A stretch of 64,000 nt of DNA from Nitrogeniibacter sp041600915 (GCA_041600915.1 JBFIJC010000001.1:28274-92273), one strand, 5' to 3'; shown: positions 43,020-52,903, counted from the stretch's first letter. Made by a program: numbers and translations. Notes: generated by a model not told the origin, from the sequence alone.

Positions 43020-44116
43020 TGTCGCGCGTGTTCAATTTCAGCGCCGGCCCTGCGGCGCTGCCCGAGTCCGTGCTGCGTCGTGCCGCCGAAGAGATGCTCG
43101 ACTGGCACGGTACGGGTGTGAGCGTGATGGAAATGAGCCATCGCAGCCCGGCCTTCCAGTCGATCTACGATCAGGCCGAAGCCGACCTGCGCGAGCTGCT
43201 GGCCGTGCCATCGAACTACCGCATCCTGTTCATGCAGGGCGGGGCGATTGCCGAAAACGCGCTGGTGCCGATGAACCTGCTTGGCGACAAGCGCGGCGCC
43301 GACTATGTGGTGACCGGGTCCTGGTCTGCCAAGTCGCAAAAAGAGGCGCGTCGTTACTGTGAAGTAAACATCGCTGCTTCGACCGAAGCCTGCGGCTTCA
43401 ACACCGTGCCGTCGATGCACGACTGGCGCCTGTCGGACGATCCGGCCTATCTGTTTGTGTGCACCAACGAGACCATCGATGGCGTCGAATTCGGCTTTGA
43501 TCCGGATCTGCGCGAGATCGGTCGTGGCGAGGTGCCGGTGGTGGCCGATGTGTCATCGCACATCCTGTCGCGCAAGGTCGACGTGTCGCGCTATGGCGTG
43601 TTGTTTGGCGGCGCACAGAAAAACATCGGTCCGGCCGGCCTGACCATCGTCATCGTGCGCGAGGATCTGCTCGGGCGCGCTCACAAGGATTGCCCGTCGG
43701 CCTTCGACTACAAACTGGTGGCCGACAACAACTCCATGTACAACACGCCGCCGACCTACGCGATCTACATTGCCGGGCTGGTTTTTCAGTGGCTGCGCGC
43801 CCAGGGGGGGGTCGCCGCCATTGAGGCGATCAATAAAGACAAGGCCGAGCGCCTCTATCGCTTCGTGGATCAGAGCGCGTTCTACGAGAACCGTATCGAC
43901 CCGCGGTATCGCTCGCGCATGAATGTGCCGTTTTTCCTGGCCGATGAATCGCGCAATGCCGCGTTTCTTGAGCAAAGCTCGGCGGCGGGTCTGGTGCAGC
44001 TGAAGGGACACAAATCAGTCGGAGGCATGCGTGCTTCCATTTATAACGCGATGCCGCTCGAAGGCGTCGAAGCGTTGATCGAGTTCATGCGGGACTTTGA
44101 AAGGCGGAACGGGTAA
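43019..44116 (+). CDS. serC: Phosphoserine aminotransferase
   Basis: 365 residues. FNFSAGPAALPE start and GGAQKNIGPAG with the PLP Lys are class V aminotransferase hallmarks. Serves serine synthesis and, with erythronate-4-phosphate pathway, pyridoxal synthesis. ATG overlaps the gyrA stop (TGATG); its stop overlaps pheA by one base. Confidence 0.95.
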   Translation: MSRVFNFSAGPAALPESVLRRAAEEMLDWHGTGVSVMEMSHRSPAFQSIYDQAEADLRELLAVPSNYRILFMQGGAIAENALVPMNLLGDKRGADYVVTGSWSAKSQKEARRYCEVNIAASTEACGFNTVPSMHDWRLSDDPAYLFVCTNETIDGVEFGFDPDLREIGRGEVPVVADVSSHILSRKVDVSRYGVLFGGAQKNIGPAGLTIVIVREDLLGRAHKDCPSAFDYKLVADNNSMYNTPPTYAIYIAGLVFQWLRAQGGVAAIEAINKDKAERLYRFVDQSAFYENRIDPRYRSRMNVPFFLADESRNAAFLEQSSAAGLVQLKGHKSVGGMRASIYNAMPLEGVEALIEFMRDFERRNG

Positions 44117-45198
44117 TGGCAGAAGGGATGAGCGAAGAGCAGGAACTGCTCAAACTGCGTAACGAAATCGACGCGATCGACGACCAGCTGCTGGCCAGCG
44201 TCTCTCGCCGGGGGCGGCTCGCCCAGCGCGTAGGTGAGATCAAGCAGGGCAATATCTATCGCCCCGAGCGCGAAGCCCAGGTGTTGCGACGCCTTGCAGA
44301 CGCAAACCCCGGCCCCTTGCCGTCGACCGCGGTTCAGCGGATTTTCCGTGAGCTGATGTCAGCCTGTCTGGCGCTCGAGCAGCCGCTCAAGGTGGCCTAT
44401 CTCGGCCCCGCAGGTACCTTCTCGGAAAGCGCCTCGCGTAAGCACTTTGGCAGCGCGCCGACCTTCATGCCCATGCTGGCCATCGACGATGTGTTCCGCT
44501 CGGTCGAAGCCGGCAGTGTCGACTACGGCGTGGTGCCAGTCGAAAACTCCACTGAAGGCGCCATCGGGCGCACGCTCGATCTGCTGCTGCTCAACCCGCT
44601 CAAGATCTGCGGCGAGGTCAAGCTACGTATTCATCAGCACCTCATGTCCAAGGCCGACGGCCTGGGCGCAGCGCGGCGGGTCTATTCCCACGCGCAGAGC
44701 CTGGCGCAGTGTCAGGAGTGGCTGAATCGTAATTTGCCCTCGTTGCCGCGCGTGCCCGTGGCCAGCAATGCCGAAGCGGCGCGGCTGGCGGCGGAAGATC
44801 CCGAGTCGGTGGCCATTGCCGGCGAAGCTGCGGCCGAACTGTATGGTCTGAACATTCTGGCTGGCAATATTGAAGACGACCCCAATAACACCACGCGCTT
44901 TCTGGTGATCTGCCAGCATGATGCCGGCCCGTCAGGCAAGGATAAAACCTCGCTGGTGTGCTCGACGCCCAACCGCGCCGGCGCCATGCACCGCCTGCTT
45001 CAGCCCCTGGCCGAGCACGGTGTGAGCATGAGCAAGCTGCAATCCCGTCCGGCGCGTTCCGGGCTCTGGGAATATGTCTATTACATCGATTTCGAAGGCC
45101 ATCAGAGCGAAGCGAAGGTTATTGCGGCCTTGGCGGACCTGGAGCGCAATGCGAGCTTCGTGAAAGTGCTGGGGTCTTACCCGGTGGCCGCGCTCTGA
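44116..45198 (+). CDS. pheA: Bifunctional chorismate mutase / prephenate dehydratase
   Basis: 360 residues. AroQ chorismate mutase about 8-90 (LRNEIDAIDDQLL), prephenate dehydratase about 93-270 (AYLGPAGTFSESA, PVENSTEGAIG, NTTRFLVI), ACT domain to the end. The ACT motif usually written ESRP is QSRP here, which may alter phenylalanine feedback. Makes phenylpyruvate. Coupled to serC. Confidence 0.95.
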   Translation: MAEGMSEEQELLKLRNEIDAIDDQLLASVSRRGRLAQRVGEIKQGNIYRPEREAQVLRRLADANPGPLPSTAVQRIFRELMSACLALEQPLKVAYLGPAGTFSESASRKHFGSAPTFMPMLAIDDVFRSVEAGSVDYGVVPVENSTEGAIGRTLDLLLLNPLKICGEVKLRIHQHLMSKADGLGAARRVYSHAQSLAQCQEWLNRNLPSLPRVPVASNAEAARLAAEDPESVAIAGEAAAELYGLNILAGNIEDDPNNTTRFLVICQHDAGPSGKDKTSLVCSTPNRAGAMHRLLQPLAEHGVSMSKLQSRPARSGLWEYVYYIDFEGHQSEAKVIAALADLERNASFVKVLGSYPVAAL

Positions 45199-45256
45199 GC
45201 GCAGTTGCGTTGCAGGACAAGCGCAGACAAAAAAGTACGAACCAGGAGACCTAGCC

Positions 45257-46354
45257 ATGTCAATCGCCGATCAGGCGCCGGACTATATTCGGGCCATTTC
45301 CCCCTATCAGCCGGGCAAGCCGATCGCCGAGCTGGCACGCGAAATGGGGCTGGTCGAGGCCAGCATCGTCAAGCTCGCCTCCAATGAGAACCCGCTGGGT
45401 ATCAGTCCGATGGCCAAAGAGGCCATTGCCCGGGCGGTGGCCGAGCTGGCGCGCTATCCCGACGGTAATGGCTTTGCGTTGAAGGCGGCGCTGTCCGAGC
45501 GTACCGGCGTACCGATGAACGGCATCGTGCTCGGCAATGGTTCGAATGATGTGCTTGAGCTCGTCGCGCGTACGTTTCTTACGCCCGGTTCTGAGGCCGT
45601 GTTCTCCGAGCATGCGTTTGCGGTCTACCCCCTGGCGACAATGGCCGTTGGCGGCAAGCCGGTCGCCGTGCCGGCGAAGAATTTTGGCCATGATCTGGAC
45701 GCCATGGCGGCGGCCGTGACCGATAAAACCGGCGTGATCTTCATCGCCAACCCCAACAACCCGACCGGCACCTTCTTGCCGGGACCGCAGATCGCGGCCT
45801 TCCTCGAGAAGATTCCCGAGCGTGTGCTGGTGGTGCTTGACGAGGCCTACACTGAATACCTGTCGGACGAGGACCGCTACGATGCGATCGCTTGGCTGGC
45901 GCGTTTTCCGAACTTGCTGGTGTCGCGCACGTTTTCCAAGGCATACGGATTGGCGGGTTTGCGTGTGGGCTATGGCTTGGCGAACCTCGGCGTGATCGAT
46001 CTGCTCAATCGGGTTCGCCAGCCATTCAATGTCAACAGCCTTGCATTGGCGGCGGCTACCGCTGCGCTGGGCGACGAAGAGTTTCTGGCCAAGAGTGCTG
46101 ATCTCAACCGTCGCGGCATGAGGCAATTGACCGCGGCGTTTCAGGCCATGGCGCTGGAATGGATTCCGTCGTGGGGTAACTTCGTGACCGTAAAAGTCGG
46201 TGATGGCGATGCGGTCAATCGCAAGCTTTTGACGCAGGGCGTCATCGTTCGCCCGATTGCGGGCTACGGCATGCCGCAATGGTTGCGGGTGTCGATTGGC
46301 CTGCCTGAAGAAAACGCCCGCTTCATCTCGGCACTGCAGCAGGCATTGCACTGA
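45257..46354 (+). CDS. hisC: Histidinol-phosphate aminotransferase (aromatic-linked copy)
   Basis: 365 residues. KLASNENPLG and NPNNPTGT, and SRTFSKAYGLAGLRVGYG with the PLP Lys. In this supraoperon the HisC paralogue is thought to work as aromatic aminotransferase as well as on histidinol phosphate. AGGAG precedes ATG; its stop overlaps tyrA start. Confidence 0.93.
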   Translation: MSIADQAPDYIRAISPYQPGKPIAELAREMGLVEASIVKLASNENPLGISPMAKEAIARAVAELARYPDGNGFALKAALSERTGVPMNGIVLGNGSNDVLELVARTFLTPGSEAVFSEHAFAVYPLATMAVGGKPVAVPAKNFGHDLDAMAAAVTDKTGVIFIANPNNPTGTFLPGPQIAAFLEKIPERVLVVLDEAYTEYLSDEDRYDAIAWLARFPNLLVSRTFSKAYGLAGLRVGYGLANLGVIDLLNRVRQPFNVNSLALAAATAALGDEEFLAKSADLNRRGMRQLTAAFQAMALEWIPSWGNFVTVKVGDGDAVNRKLLTQGVIVRPIAGYGMPQWLRVSIGLPEENARFISALQQALH

Positions 46355-47247
46355 TGGATGTACAGCCGGTTGCACCGATTCGACGCTTGGTGGTCTGTGG
46401 CGCGGGCCTGATCGGCGGCTCCTTTGCGCTGGCCTTGAAGTCGGCCGGGATGGTCGAGCATGTGGTTGGCGTCGGCCGCACTCAAGCCTCGCTGGAGCGC
46501 GCCAAGACGCTGGGTGTCATCGATGAAGTGGCGCTGGATTGGGCGAGCGCCCTGAACGGCGCCGATTTCGTGCTCCTTGCCATGCCAGTCGGTCAGGCGA
46601 ACGCCGTGATGGCGGCCATGGCGCCGCATCTGGCGCCCGGCACCATCATCACCGATGCCGGCAGCACCAAACGCGATGTGATTGAGGCCGTCTACGCGCA
46701 TCTCGACAGGCATCTGTCGCATGTGGTGCCCGCGCACCCTATTGCCGGGGCCGAGAAGAGCGGTGCCGACGCGGCGTTTTCGACGCTCTATCGTGGCCGC
46801 AATGTGGTCGTCACGCCCTTGCCTGAGAACGATCCGGCGGCGGTCGCGCGGGTACGCGCCATTTGGGAGGCCTGTGGTGCGTTGGTCCGCGAAATGAGTC
46901 CGCAAGACCATGACCGCGTGTTTGCTGCAGTCAGTCATTTGCCCCATTTGCTCGCCTTCGGCCTGGTGCACGACCTCGCCGGTCGCGCCAACGCCGAGCA
47001 ACTGTTCAGCTTTGCCGCCAGCGGATTTCGCGACTTCACGCGTATTGCCGGCAGCCATCCCGAAATGTGGCGGGACATCTGCATGGCCAATCGCCACGCG
47101 CTGACGGCCGAGCTGGACCAGTATCTGGGCGAGCTCGCCTATTTGCGCGCGCTGCTGATGTCCGGTGACGGCAACCGGCTTGAGGCCTTGTTTGGCGAGG
47201 CTCGCGAAGCGCGCAACCGTTGGGCAGAGAAAACCTTTCCTTCTTGA
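46354..47247 (+). CDS. tyrA: Prephenate dehydrogenase
   Basis: 297 residues. NAD(P)-binding VVCGAGLIGGSFALALK at 10-27; active site ITDAGSTKRDV and HVVPAHPIAGAEKSG. No fused chorismate mutase or ACT domain, so it is the minimal type. Oxidatively decarboxylates prephenate or arogenate on the route to tyrosine. Next gene starts 19 nt after it. Confidence 0.94.
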   Translation: MDVQPVAPIRRLVVCGAGLIGGSFALALKSAGMVEHVVGVGRTQASLERAKTLGVIDEVALDWASALNGADFVLLAMPVGQANAVMAAMAPHLAPGTIITDAGSTKRDVIEAVYAHLDRHLSHVVPAHPIAGAEKSGADAAFSTLYRGRNVVVTPLPENDPAAVARVRAIWEACGALVREMSPQDHDRVFAAVSHLPHLLAFGLVHDLAGRANAEQLFSFAASGFRDFTRIAGSHPEMWRDICMANRHALTAELDQYLGELAYLRALLMSGDGNRLEALFGEAREARNRWAEKTFPS

Positions 47248-47266
47248 TAGATACGGATGTCGAAAC

Positions 47267-49192
47267 GTGGAAACCCTTGATCTTCCCCCGATGATTCGGG
47301 CCGCGGGTACGGTTCGTTTGCCCGGCTCGAAAAGCATTTCCAACCGGGTGTTGCTGCTCGCTGCACTGGCCGATGGGCAGACGCGGGTGCACGACCTGCT
47401 GCGCTCCGACGACACCGAGCGCATGCTCGACGCGCTGCGCACGCTCGGCGTGCCTTGGCAGCATGATGCGGCGACAGACTGCTTTGTGGTCGATGGCGTC
47501 GCAGGGCGTTTTCCGGTGGCCGACGCGGATCTGTTTCTCGGTAATGCCGGCACGGCTTTTCGTCCGCTGACCGCAGCCTTGGCCTTGTCGGGGGGCGACT
47601 ACCGGCTATCCGGCGTGGCACGCATGCACGAGCGGCCAATTGGCGATCTGGTTGATGCCTTGTCGCAACTGGGGGCCGCGGTGACCTACACCGGCAATCC
47701 GGGTTATCCGCCGCTGACGATTGGCAAGGGCGCGATTCGCGCCGGCGGATCGGTGTCGGTGCGTGGCGATGTATCAAGCCAGTTTTTGACGGCCTTGCTG
47801 ATGGCCGCGCCGCTGACCGGCGTTGAAATCAACATCGAAGTCAGCGGCGAACTGATCTCCAAGCCGTATATCGAGATCACCCTGAACCTGATGGCACGCT
47901 TTGGCGTGCAAGTCGCACGTGAGGGCTGGCAGCGATTCACCGTGCCGGGCGGCGTGCGCTATCGCAGCCCCGGCGACATCCATGTCGAAGGTGATGCCTC
48001 GTCGGCCTCGTATTTCCTCGCCGCTGGCGCAATCGGCGGCGGCCCGGTGCGTGTCGAAGGGGTGGGGCGCAACAGCATTCAGGGCGATGTTCGATTTGCA
48101 CAGGCGCTCGAACAACTCGGCGTCCGGATCAGCATGGGGGATCACTGGATCGAGGCGAGCGCGCCCGCCGGCGGCCAGCTCAAAGCCTTTGACATGGACC
48201 TCAACCACATTCCCGATGCGGCGATGACGCTGGCGGTGATGGCCGTGTTCTGCGACGGCCCCTGCCATTTGCGCAATATCGCCAGCTGGCGGGTCAAGGA
48301 AACCGACCGTATCGCCGCGATGGCGATCGAACTACGCAAGATTGGTGTCGAGGTCGAGGAGTTTGACGATGCGCTGCGCGTCAATCCGCCGAAGACGCTG
48401 CGCCATGCAGCCATCGACACCTATGATGACCACCGCATGGCGATGTGCTTCTCGCTGGTCAGTCTCGGCGGCGTGGGCGTGACCATCAATGACCCCGCCT
48501 GCGTAAACAAAACCTTCCCCGGCTATTTTGATGTCTATCGCGGCATTGCCACTCCGGTGCCGGTTGTCGCCATCGACGGCCCCTCGGCGTCGGGCAAGGG
48601 CACGGTCGCCGCGCGGGTTGCTGAATCGCTGGGTTACCACTATCTCGATAGCGGTTCGCTCTACCGTTTGGTGGCGCTGGCAGCGATTCGGGGTGGCATC
48701 ACCGACGACGGGGCGCTTGCTGCATTGGCGGAAGCCTTGCCGGCGGAGTTCGTCGGCGGCAGGATTTTGCTTTCCGGCGCCGATGTAACCGACGCCATTC
48801 GCAGCGAAGCGTGTGCGGCCATGGCCTCTAAAGTGGCCGCGATACCTGCGGTGCGAGATGCCTTGCTGGAGCGCCAGCGCGCGTATCGTCAGGCGCCGGG
48901 TCTGGTGGCGGAAGGGCGCGACATGGGCTCGGTGATTTTCCCGGACGCAGCAAGTAAATTCTTTCTCACGGCCTCGGTCGAGGCGCGGGCGCAACGACGC
49001 TATAAGCAGTTGATGGAAAAGGGTTTGCCTGCTAACATTGATAGTCTTTCACAGGAGCTTTCCGAGCGTGACGCGCGAGACGCGGCCCGCAGCGTGGCGC
49101 CTTTGAAAAAATTGCCGGACGCAGTGCTCGTTGAAACGTCAGACATGACGGTTGATGAAGCAGTCCGGTTTGTGGCTGAGCGCATCGCCTGA
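47267..49192 (+). CDS. aroA/cmk: EPSP synthase / cytidylate kinase fusion
   Basis: 641 residues in one frame. GTG 47267 is chosen because METLDLPP aligns with normal AroA starts. Residues 1-425: EPSP synthase (LPGSKSISNR, GNAGTAFRPL, DDHRMAMCFSL). About 430-641: cytidylate kinase (AIDGPSASGKGT P-loop, LDSGSLYR, EGRDMGSVIFP). The join has almost no linker (YRGIATPVPVV). An in-frame GTG at 48557 might give free Cmk but lacks a ribosome binding site. Confidence 0.93.
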   Translation: METLDLPPMIRAAGTVRLPGSKSISNRVLLLAALADGQTRVHDLLRSDDTERMLDALRTLGVPWQHDAATDCFVVDGVAGRFPVADADLFLGNAGTAFRPLTAALALSGGDYRLSGVARMHERPIGDLVDALSQLGAAVTYTGNPGYPPLTIGKGAIRAGGSVSVRGDVSSQFLTALLMAAPLTGVEINIEVSGELISKPYIEITLNLMARFGVQVAREGWQRFTVPGGVRYRSPGDIHVEGDASSASYFLAAGAIGGGPVRVEGVGRNSIQGDVRFAQALEQLGVRISMGDHWIEASAPAGGQLKAFDMDLNHIPDAAMTLAVMAVFCDGPCHLRNIASWRVKETDRIAAMAIELRKIGVEVEEFDDALRVNPPKTLRHAAIDTYDDHRMAMCFSLVSLGGVGVTINDPACVNKTFPGYFDVYRGIATPVPVVAIDGPSASGKGTVAARVAESLGYHYLDSGSLYRLVALAAIRGGITDDGALAALAEALPAEFVGGRILLSGADVTDAIRSEACAAMASKVAAIPAVRDALLERQRAYRQAPGLVAEGRDMGSVIFPDAASKFFLTASVEARAQRRYKQLMEKGLPANIDSLSQELSERDARDAARSVAPLKKLPDAVLVETSDMTVDEAVRFVAERIA

Positions 49193-49217
49193 CGCGGTGA
49201 GCCGGTCCAAGCGTATT

Positions 49218-49243
49218 CCGGCCATTTGGCCGGTGTTTTTATT
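49218..49243 (+). terminator. Hairpin between cmk and rpsA
   Basis: Stem CCGGCC / GGCCGG (49218-49223 with 49228-49233), loop ATTT, then TGTTTTTATT. Attenuator or terminator that partly separates rpsA from the aromatic genes. Confidence 0.7.
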
Positions 49244-49284
49244 AACTAACCCGCTGTCCTTGTGGCAGCACCAGGTCTTTTTTT

Positions 49285-50991
49285 ATGTCCATTCCCACTC
49301 CTGAAATGTCCATGGAAAGCTTTGCCGAACTGTTCGAGGAAAGCCTAGCGCTGCAGGAAATGCGCACGGGCGAAGTGATCACCGCCGAGGTGGTCCGTAT
49401 CGATCAGAACTTCGTTGTCGTGAATGCTGGCTTGAAGTCCGAAAGCTATGTCGCGATCGAAGAGTTCCGCAACGATCACGGCGAACTTGAAGTTAAAGAA
49501 GGCGACTACGTCCAGGTTGCCATCGACGCACTCGAAGACGGCTACGGCGAAACCCGGCTGTCCCGTGACAAAGCCAAGCGCATCGCCGCCTGGAACGACC
49601 TGGAGCTCGCGCTCAACGAAGGCACGCTGGTTAACGGTGTTGTCAGTGGTCGCGTCAAGGGTGGTCTGACGGTCATGACCCACGGTATCCGCGCCTTCCT
49701 GCCGGGTTCGCTGGTCGACATGCGTCCTGTCAAGGACACCGCCCCGTACGAGGGTAAAGAATTCGAATTCAAGGTCATCAAGCTCGACCGCAAGCGCAAC
49801 AACGTCGTTGTGTCGCGCCGTGCCGTGCTCGAAGAGACCATGGGTGAAGAGCGCGATAAGCTGCTCGAGAACCTGGCCGAAGGTATGGTCGTCAAGGGCA
49901 TCGTCAAGAACATCACCGACTACGGCGCGTTCGTGGATCTGGGTGGTATCGACGGTCTGCTGCACATCACCGATCTGGCCTGGCGTCGTGTGCGTCACCC
50001 GTCGGAAGTGGTTGCTGTCGGCGACGAACTCGAAGCCAAAGTGCTCAAGTTCGACCGCGAGCGTTGCCGCGTGTCGCTGGGTCTGAAGCAGCTGGGCGAA
50101 GATCCGTGGGTCGGCATTGCACGTCGTTACCCCACCGGCACCCGTCTGTTCGGCAAAGTCACCAACATCACCGACTACGGCTCGTTCGTGGAAGTGGAGC
50201 AGGGCATCGAAGGTCTGGTGCACGTCTCCGAGATGGACTGGACCAACAAGAACATCCACCCGAACAAAGTCGTCCAGCTGGGCGATGAGGTGGAAGTGAT
50301 GATCCTCGACATCGACGAAGAGCGTCGCCGTATCTCCCTGGGTATGAAGCAGTGCATGGCCAACCCGTGGGACGAGTTCGCCATGAACTTCAAGAAGGGC
50401 GACAAGGTTGCCGGTCAGATCAAGTCGATCACCGATTTCGGTGTGTTCATCGGCCTGGATGGCGGCATCGACGGCCTGGTTCACCTGTCCGACCTGTCAT
50501 GGTCCGAGCAGGGCGAAGAAGCCGTGCGTCGCTTCAAGAAAGGTGACGAAGTTGAAGCCGTGGTGCTGGCCATCGACGTCGAGCGTGAGCGTATCTCGCT
50601 TGGCATCAAGCAGATGGATGGGGACCCCTTCACCAACTTCATCGCGACCCACGACAAGAACAGCCTCGTGCGCGGCACCGTCAAGACGGTCGACGCCCGC
50701 GGTGCAGTGATTTCGCTGGGTGATGACATCGAAGGCTACCTGCGCGTGTCTGAAGCCGCTCCGCACCGTATCGACGACCTGACCACCGTGATGAAGGAAG
50801 GTGAAGAAGTCGAGACGATGATCATCAACGTGGATCGCAAGTCCCGTTCGATCAACCTGTCGATCAAAGCCAAGGATCAGGCTGAGACCTCCGACGCCAT
50901 GCAGAAGCTGGCCGCAGAGAGCTCCGCCGCGACGGGCACCACCAGTCTGGGTGCGTTGCTCAAGGCGAAGATGGACGAGCAGAAGCAATAA
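49285..50991 (+). CDS. rpsA: 30S ribosomal protein S1
   Basis: 568 residues, close to the 557 of E. coli. Six S1 repeats with recurring GxVxxIxDYGAFVDLGG and LGMKQ/LGLKQ signatures. As usual for rpsA no Shine-Dalgarno is visible; an upstream T-rich leader fits S1 autocontrol. Binds mRNA on the 30S subunit. Followed 12 nt later by ihfB. Confidence 0.97.
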   Translation: MSIPTPEMSMESFAELFEESLALQEMRTGEVITAEVVRIDQNFVVVNAGLKSESYVAIEEFRNDHGELEVKEGDYVQVAIDALEDGYGETRLSRDKAKRIAAWNDLELALNEGTLVNGVVSGRVKGGLTVMTHGIRAFLPGSLVDMRPVKDTAPYEGKEFEFKVIKLDRKRNNVVVSRRAVLEETMGEERDKLLENLAEGMVVKGIVKNITDYGAFVDLGGIDGLLHITDLAWRRVRHPSEVVAVGDELEAKVLKFDRERCRVSLGLKQLGEDPWVGIARRYPTGTRLFGKVTNITDYGSFVEVEQGIEGLVHVSEMDWTNKNIHPNKVVQLGDEVEVMILDIDEERRRISLGMKQCMANPWDEFAMNFKKGDKVAGQIKSITDFGVFIGLDGGIDGLVHLSDLSWSEQGEEAVRRFKKGDEVEAVVLAIDVERERISLGIKQMDGDPFTNFIATHDKNSLVRGTVKTVDARGAVISLGDDIEGYLRVSEAAPHRIDDLTTVMKEGEEVETMIINVDRKSRSINLSIKAKDQAETSDAMQKLAAESSAATGTTSLGALLKAKMDEQKQ

Positions 50992-51002
50992 TTGGTGCAC
51001 TC

Positions 51003-51287
51003 ATGACCAAATCGGAGCTCATTGCGCGACTGGCGGCACGTTTTCCGCAGTTGGTTGCCAAGGATGCCGATTATGCTGTCAAGATGATTCTCGATGCGAT
51101 GACCGACTCATTGTCACGTGGTGATCGCATCGAGATTCGCGGCTTCGGCAGCTTTGCGCTGAATTACCGCCCGCCCCGCATGGGACGCAATCCGAAATCC
51201 GGTGAACGGGTTGAGGTTGCTGAAAAACATGTGCCGCATTTCAAGGCGGGCAAGGAATTGCGGGAACGCGTCGATCTGGCCGAATAA
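51003..51287 (+). CDS. ihfB: Integration host factor beta subunit
   Basis: 94 residues. MTKSELIARLAARFPQL, RIEIRGFGSFALNYRPPRMGRNPKSGE is the DNA-bending arm with its Pro. Forms the IHF heterodimer, a nucleoid protein that also helps tyrosine integrases. Conserved position after rpsA. Confidence 0.96.
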   Translation: MTKSELIARLAARFPQLVAKDADYAVKMILDAMTDSLSRGDRIEIRGFGSFALNYRPPRMGRNPKSGERVEVAEKHVPHFKAGKELRERVDLAE

Positions 51288-51310
51288 TCGGTTCAGATCG
51301 TGTCATTAGA

Positions 51311-51339
51311 GAAGGCGGTTTCGACCGCCTTCTTTTTTG
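51311..51339 (+). terminator. Terminator after ihfB
   Basis: 9-bp stem GAAGGCGGT / ACCGCCTTC (51311-51319 with 51324-51332) with TTCG loop, then six T. Confidence 0.9.
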
Positions 51340-51366
51340 TCCACGAGTCGGCCATAATCACCCCCT

Positions 51367-51684
51367 ATGCGAATTATTGTCTGGATCATCCGTCTAGCGG
51401 TCTTTCTCGTTCTGTTCGGCTTTGCCGTCAAGAATGACCAACTCACGACGCTGAACTTCTACATGGGCAAGCAATGGCAGTTGCCATTGGTCTTGGTCAT
51501 CCTTGGCGCTTTTGCCGCCGGGGCCCTTGTGGGCGTGACCGCGACACTGTCCTCGCTGGTGCGTCAGCGGCGCGAGATCGGCCGTCTGCGCAAGTCCTTG
51601 CGCAAGGCAGAAGCCGAGATCAAGGCGTCGGCGAGCACTGGCGTTGTGCCGCGAGCCGACGGGGACGCGCCTGAAGCGTTCTGA
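51367..51684 (+). CDS. lapA: LPS assembly protein A
   Basis: 105 residues. Two membrane helices (about 5-22 and 42-64) around the LNFYMGKQWQLPLVL linker, then a coiled basic tail (RREIGRLRKSLRKAEAE). LapA-domain protein that partners LapB in LPS quality control. 5 nt upstream of lapB. Confidence 0.88.
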   Translation: MRIIVWIIRLAVFLVLFGFAVKNDQLTTLNFYMGKQWQLPLVLVILGAFAAGALVGVTATLSSLVRQRREIGRLRKSLRKAEAEIKASASTGVVPRADGDAPEAF

Positions 51685-51689
51685 CCCCC

Positions 51690-52865
51690 ATGGAAATTGA
51701 ATTCTGGTGGTTACTGGCGCTGCCGCTGTTCTTTGCTTTGGGCTGGATGGCGGCGCGGGTCGATATCCGGCATGTCATGAAGGAGTCGCGCAGTCTGCCG
51801 CGCTCCTATCTCAATGGTTTGAATTTTTTGCTCAACGAGCAGCCCGATAAGGCGATTGATGCCTTCATCGAGGCGGTGCGCATCGACCCCGATACGGTCG
51901 AGCTGCATTTCGCGCTCGGCAGTCTGTTTCGCCGTCGTGGCGAAACCGAACGCGCGATCCGCATGCACCAACACCTGGTCGACCGCGAAGACCTGAACGA
52001 ATCGCAGCGCCTTCAGGCCTTGGCCGAACTCGGCCAGGATTACCTGAAAGCGGGTTTGCTTGATCGCGCCGAATCCGTGTTTCTGCGCTTGCGCGGCACG
52101 GCCTTGAACGACATCGCGCTGCGCGACTTGCTCGAAATCTATCAGCAAGAGAAGGATTGGCCGAAAGCCATCGATATCGCCAAAGCCCTGCCGGACCATG
52201 AGAGTGTCTGGTGGCGCAAGGAAATGGCCAACTTCCATTGCGAGATGGCCTCCGATGCGCTGGCCGATTCGCGACTGGATGATGCGCAGACCGCCATTGA
52301 GTCGGCTTTGCAGATCAATCCGCGTTCGGTGCGCGGCAGTCTCATCAAGGGCGATCTGGCGGCACGGCGTGGCGATCTCGATGAAGCGGTCGCGGCCTGG
52401 AAGCGGATCGAAGGGCAAGACCCGCACTACCTCTCGCTGGCTGCCGAGCGCCTGATGAAGGCGTATGACTCGCAGGGCCGGCTTGAAGACGGTTTGCAGT
52501 TGCTGCGCGCTTACCTTGAGCGGCATTCTTCGCTCGATTTGCTCGATGTGCTGTTTGATCGCACCTTGAAGCTGGCCGGTTCGCTCAGCGCCTATGACCT
52601 GGTTCGCGACGAGTTGCGCCGCAATCCGAGCGTGCTTGGCCTCGACAAGATGCTTGAAGCCGCCTTGGTGGCCGCGCCGACCGAGTTGCGGCCCGATATT
52701 GAACTGGTTCGCCAGCTGGTGCATAGCCACACCCGGCGTGTCGCGCGCTACCGCTGCGACGCCTGCGGTTTCAAGGCGCGTCAGTTTTACTGGCGATGCC
52801 CGGCCTGTGGCGGCTGGGAGACCACGCCACCGCGGCGGACCGAAGAATACGATCTGGTGCCCTGA
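51690..52865 (+). CDS. lapB: LPS assembly protein B (TPR/rubredoxin)
   Basis: 391 residues. N-terminal membrane helix (about 4-20), TPR array (about 60-340, e.g. LHFALGSLFRRRGETERAIRMH), C-terminal zinc rubredoxin with CDACGF and CPACGGW. LapB directs LpxC to FtsH and so sets LPS synthesis. Operon with lapA. Confidence 0.93.
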   Translation: MEIEFWWLLALPLFFALGWMAARVDIRHVMKESRSLPRSYLNGLNFLLNEQPDKAIDAFIEAVRIDPDTVELHFALGSLFRRRGETERAIRMHQHLVDREDLNESQRLQALAELGQDYLKAGLLDRAESVFLRLRGTALNDIALRDLLEIYQQEKDWPKAIDIAKALPDHESVWWRKEMANFHCEMASDALADSRLDDAQTAIESALQINPRSVRGSLIKGDLAARRGDLDEAVAAWKRIEGQDPHYLSLAAERLMKAYDSQGRLEDGLQLLRAYLERHSSLDLLDVLFDRTLKLAGSLSAYDLVRDELRRNPSVLGLDKMLEAALVAAPTELRPDIELVRQLVHSHTRRVARYRCDACGFKARQFYWRCPACGGWETTPPRRTEEYDLVP

Positions 52866-52903
52866 GCAATTGCTTAGCCAGCGCACGAAATGAGGATGCA
52901 AAA

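Noticed and set aside
49345..50484. Minus-strand open frame opposite rpsA
   Set aside because: His/Val/Asp-biased translation mirrors S1 repeat codons; no independent signals.
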